Shown: positions 60,797 through 64,000 of the stretch, piece after piece
Layout of the letters: every line of letters starts with the position of its first letter
How positions within the stretch are numbered: position 1 is the stretch's first letter
Assembly: GCA_036023115.1 (NCBI GenBank)
Contig: JAYKKT010000040.1
Location: forward strand, 6,359,001 to 6,423,000
DNA: 64,000 nucleotides
From: Brasenia schreberi
Lineage: Eukaryota > Streptophyta > Magnoliopsida > Nymphaeales > Cabombaceae
Direction of reading: 5' to 3'
The notes under the pieces: generated by a model
What the model was told of the DNA's origin: nothing
The model's input: the letters and a program-made list of their open reading frames with translations, nothing else
The model's database searches: none
Position numbers and translations under genes: made by a program

Positions 60797-62525
60797 GAAT
60801 CCTCACACATGTTTTTACACCATCATACATATCTCTTATAAGGTTAATATATATCAATGGGATACCTCTTTTTTCCAAAGTTCTCCAAAGAACCTCTCTC
60901 GGTACCCTATCATAAGCTTTTTCTAGATCAATAAATATCATGTGAAGGTCTTTCTTTTTTGCTCTAAAATGTTCCATAAGACGTCTCAAAAGGTGAATCG
61001 CTTTAACACTAGATCTGCCTGGCATAAATCCAAATTGGTTCTCTGTTGTACTTGATACTTGTCTTAACCTACGTTCGATAATTCTTTCCCATAATTTCAT
61101 AGTATGACTCATTAACTTGATACCTCGATAATTCGCACAATTTTGAATGTCTCCCTTATTCTTATATATGGGTATAAGTGTACTTGCTCTCCATTCCTCG
61201 GGCATCTTTTGGTTTTTCCATATTTCATTAAATAGTCTTATGAGCCAAGTTATTCCTATTTCTCCTAGTATTTTCCAAACTTCTATAGGAATATTATTTG
61301 GTCCTACCGATTTACCACTCTTCATATGTTTAAGAGCCTCTTTGACTTCATTCTTTTGAATACGTCGGTAGAAATTGTGGTTTATATACTTTTCTGACTT
61401 GGCTAAATCTCCTAAACTAATACTAACATCTTTATTTTCATTAAAAAGATTATAAAAATAGTTTTTCCATCTATTTCTTATATCATCATTTGCCACTAGA
61501 ATTTTTTCATCCTCGTCTTTTATGCATCTAACATAATTAAGATCTTTAGTTTTCTTATCTCTAGCCCTAGCTATCCTAAAAATATCTCTTTCACCCTCTT
61601 TTGAGTTGAGTTTTTTATATAAGTCATCCCCAAATCTTAGCTTTTGCTTCACTAACGGCTTTTTCGCTTCCTTCTTTGCTTTCTTATAAGCTTCTAAAGT
61701 TTCACTAGTTTTCTTAGCATAATGGAATTTGTAACATGCCCTCTTTGCCTTGATTTTATTTTGTACTACTTCACTCCACCACCAAGCTTCTTTTTGTGCC
61801 GGTACACCTCCCTTAGATACCCCTAACACATCTTTCGCCACTTTCCTAATATGTATAGCCATATTGTTCCACATATCACAGGGTGTGCCAACATAATTCC
61901 AAACATCTCCTTGAAGGACTTTCTGTTTAAATATATCTTCTTTCTCGCTTTTGAGGTTCCACCATTTAGTCTGAATAGCTCGATGCACTCTTTTCTTCTT
62001 TTTCCATTTTTTTATTTGTAAATCCATAACTAAAAGTCGATGCTGGGTGGTTAAGCTTTCTCCTGGAATTACCTTACAATCTTTACAACACGCTCTATCT
62101 TTTTTTCTACAAATAAAGTAATCAATTTCTGTTTGTGATAAGCCACTCTTATAAGTAATTAAATGTTCATCTGGTTTTTTGAAGATTGTATTGACTATAA
62201 AGAGATCAAATGACATAGCAAAATTTAAAATCTCCCTACCTTCCTCGTTTATATCCCCAAAACCAAAGTTTCCATGAATCCCTTGATATCCTAATGCCTC
62301 TTTACCGACATGTCCATTTAAATCTCCTCCTAAACAAATCATCTCCCTTTGTGGAATCTTTTGAAACACCTTATCTAACTCTTCCCAAAAAACTGTCTTT
62401 ATACTATCTTCTAGTCCTACCTGAGGTGCATAAGCACAAACTATATTCAAAACCTCTGCTCCTAACACTAATTTCAACGTCATGATTCGGTCACCATATC
62501 GTTGTATGTCTACTACGAGTACCAT
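60729..62525 (-). CDS. LINE ORF, endonuclease and reverse transcriptase part
   Basis: 598-codon open frame of an APE-type endonuclease and RT polyprotein, the longest frame in the window. Endonuclease motifs include [17 protein letters not shown] and [18 protein letters not shown] basic spacer follows. RT motifs include [48 protein letters not shown] and [14 protein letters not shown] (first catalytic Asp). The frame ends in QGSTLLL where a 43-bp duplication shifts it. The catalytic FADD continues in 60185-60796. Confidence 0.93.
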   Translation of the reverse strand: MVLVVDIQRYGDRIMTLKLVLGAEVLNIVCAYAPQVGLEDSIKTVFWEELDKVFQKIPQREMICLGGDLNGHVGKEALGYQGIHGNFGFGDINEEGREILNFAMSFDLFIVNTIFKKPDEHLITYKSGLSQTEIDYFICRKKDRACCKDCKVIPGESLTTQHRLLVMDLQIKKWKKKKRVHRAIQTKWWNLKSEKEDIFKQKVLQGDVWNYVGTPCDMWNNMAIHIRKVAKDVLGVSKGGVPAQKEAWWWSEVVQNKIKAKRACYKFHYAKKTSETLEAYKKAKKEAKKPLVKQKLRFGDDLYKKLNSKEGERDIFRIARARDKKTKDLNYVRCIKDEDEKILVANDDIRNRWKNYFYNLFNENKDVSISLGDLAKSEKYINHNFYRRIQKNEVKEALKHMKSGKSVGPNNIPIEVWKILGEIGITWLIRLFNEIWKNQKMPEEWRASTLIPIYKNKGDIQNCANYRGIKLMSHTMKLWERIIERRLRQVSSTTENQFGFMPGRSSVKAIHLLRRLMEHFRAKKKDLHMIFIDLEKAYDRVPREVLWRTLEKRGIPLIYINLIRDMYDGVKTCVRIHEGTTDFFEVNIGLHQGSTLLL

Positions 62526-62957
62526 AATTTAAAACCTGTATCCTCTATCTCCTTTGCTTTTTCTTCAACCCATTTTGTCTCTTGTAAACATAGAATATGA
62601 ATCTTTCTCCGAATCATAGTATCTACCACCTCCATTAGCTTACCCGATAATGTTCCGATATTCCAAGAACCAATATGAATCTTATTTTCTAGGACTAGCT
62701 TCCTTACCCCCCGCATTTGTCCATAATCAAAATGTGGAGACCCTCTCTGAAAATTTTTTACTACATTCGGGCGGCAATGTAGCGGGACTAACTTCTTTAC
62801 CCACACCCGTCCATGATGTGGGAACCCTCTCTGCAATTGATTCACTACATTCGGGCGAAAATGTAGTGACCCCTTACTTCTTACTGCATTCGGGCTCAGC
62901 AGCACGTCGCTAGGCGGGGACGCCCCAAAGCAATGCTCATAATTTTTGTAATCCATG

Positions 62958-63437
62958 TTGTAAAATGAAAAAAAAAGTATGTCATTATTGAACATCTGAT
63001 TGTTATCAATAATAAGTGAAATGAAACACAAAAAACTTGGCTCCTGTAAGCAAAGCCCATTTCATCCACAGTGTTCAGTCAAACAAAGAAGAGGAAGGAA
63101 ACAGATTATAAAGGATTTGATAGTAATTATCCGAAATCAATCACTAACCACCAAGAATAGTATATTACATGAAAAATGTAGAACTACACAAATCATGTCA
63201 AAGAAACAAAGTACTTCGATGCCAAAATCGAAATAAATAAAAATGAGAAAAACAACAACTTGAAGTGAACCACCTATGCTGGAGAAGCGGAAAGAAGTTG
63301 AGACACTAGAACACGAAATTGTAGACAATAAATAGAACACATTTCGCAACGAAGCAATTCCCATTGTCATGCACCTCCATAACAAAATACAGAGTTATAT
63401 ACATATGTATATATGTATATGTGGTATAGTGTGTGTT

Positions 63438-63486
<49 letters not shown>
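62958..63486. mobile_element. 529-bp insertion at the LINE start codon
   Basis: Flanked by AATCCATG at 62950-62957 and 63487-63494, an 8-bp duplication that includes the ATG of the LINE ORF. The other LINE copy is continuous here. The content is noncoding and ends in a (TA)n microsatellite (63439-63485). Part of it (63130-63215) resembles 63588-63675 outside the insert. Class unclear, perhaps a hAT-type MITE because of the 8-bp duplication. Confidence 0.75.
63439..63485. repeat. (TA)n microsatellite
   Basis: About 23 TA units next to a GT-rich start; frames over it are artefacts. Confidence 0.97.
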
Positions 63487-63489
<3 letters not shown>

Positions 63490-63677
63490 CCATGGTAGAT
63501 AAGTCCGACAAAGTTGTAGCTCGATGTCGGAAGGCGTATGCAACCCTCCTCCTTTATCCGACTTGGACCAGCCATGTAGTAATGTAATGATCATAAATCA
63601 AAGACCAACCATCATGCATAGTATATTATGTGAAAATTGTAGAGCTACGAAAATCACGGCAACAAAGGTACTTCCTC

Positions 63678-63790
63678 TAAGTCACATGGACACTTCTAAG
63701 AGGTGGAGTGTCGACCTCGACACGGGTGCGACTCCGATACCGACACGTGTCGGTGCGGCATGGCAAAAAAAAAATGCTGATTTTTTTTTA
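63678..63790 (-). mobile_element. End of a hAT-like small element
   Basis: Reverse complement of the right end of the 22849-23550 element: TAAGTCACAT..., CACTTCTAAGAGGTGGAGTG, TCGACCTCGACAC, GGTGCGGCATGG, then an A-run. The other end is not in the window. Confidence 0.8.
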
Positions 63791-64000
63791 ACTCACGGTT
63801 CTGCCGTCTATGGTGTATTTATCCTAAAGAACAAGATCAAAGAGGGAGTGATCCGCAAAGACGATGAAACCGAAGCCTCTTAGTCGACTCGTGACCTTAT
63901 CTCCCATGAAGACTACTTGAGTTACCTCACCATAGTTTACAAAATGCTCCTTCAACTTGTCTTTCATCATCTCCCATGAAACTCCGCCGATGAACATAGA
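63791..64000 (-). pseudogene. hnRNP/Musashi-type RRM fragment with an in-frame stop
   Basis: Minus strand from the window edge: MFIGGVSWEMMKDKLKEHF, then VNYGEVTQVVFMGDKVTSRL and RGFGFIVFADHS, then TAG at 63824-63826, then DKYTIDGRTVS. This is the first RRM of plant RNA-binding hnRNPs (family: LFIGG(I/V)SW, RGFGF(I/V)VFAD, K..IDGR.VE). RNP2 and RNP1 are kept. The stop and the abrupt end at the hAT-like element show it is a fragment. The rest may lie outside the window. Confidence 0.8.

Larger units (their letters stand above)
59811..63580 (-). mobile_element. Near full-length RTE-like LINE interrupted at its start codon
   Basis: The 3' tail at 59811-59870 ((TTG)n preceded by TAGCCGACCCCGTC...) and the 5' leader near 63490-63580 (GGTCCAAGTC...AAAGGAGGAGGG) both match the copy at 21.1 kb. 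The ORF starts at ATG 62956 (MDYKNYEHCFGASPPSDVL). Endonuclease begins [13 protein letters not shown]; about 90 bp present in the other copy are deleted near 62515. A long frame to 60729 then covers endonuclease ([12 protein letters not shown]) and RT ([20 protein letters not shown]). After a 43-bp duplication it continues with [14 protein letters not shown] and the C-terminus (RWFGHIERR). Not functional as it stands. Lies upstream of AGD exon 2. Confidence 0.93.

Noticed and set aside
63306..63594. Frames across the (TA)n at 63.44 kb
   Set aside because: Repeat artefacts with no domain.

Overview
This is nuclear DNA from a flowering plant. It is AT-rich, genes have GT-AG introns, and most of the space is transposon debris: Ty1-copia LTR elements, RTE-like LINEs, hAT DNA elements and tRNA-derived SINEs. 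The long transposon-filled introns suggest a large-genome angiosperm, but I cannot name the species.

Left part (1-20.6 kb): a degenerate 217-bp tandem duplication; a cluster of tRNA-derived SINEs (3.7-4.6 kb); a decayed hAT transposon bounded by an 8-bp duplication (6,418-9,547); a GC-rich reading frame for a single-span membrane protein of unknown function (12.1-12.5 kb, minus); an apparently intact ribosomal protein L23a (uL23) gene in three coding exons (13,796-14,447, minus); and a frameshifted PPR gene split by 1.5 kb of hAT-like sequence (16.8-19.9 kb, plus).

Right part (20.9-59.2 kb, minus): one ArfGAP gene of the plant AGD/ACAP class (BAR-PH-ArfGAP-ankyrin), closest as I recall to Arabidopsis AGD2/AGD4. 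I traced 18 exons, 2,274 coding bases or 757 residues including the stop-bearing last exon. Every junction keeps phase and has GT/AG ends. Only the first, start-codon exon is missing; it probably lies beyond the window. The introns hold almost everything else: three LINE bodies or fragments, four copia-type elements (one complete with TSD and both LTRs, one apparently carrying a bZIP gene copy), hAT transposase remains, a SIN3-like gene fragment and a 120-bp-arm hairpin.

Right edge (59.8-64 kb): a near full-length RTE-like LINE (minus) with a 529-bp insertion at its start codon, then the end of a small hAT-like element next to a broken hnRNP-type RRM fragment.

The host genes look ordinary. 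The unusual items are micro-insertions made only of the LINE tail, two cases of apparent gene-fragment capture, the long hairpin, and an in-frame protease-RT fusion. I saw no unknown multi-gene system.
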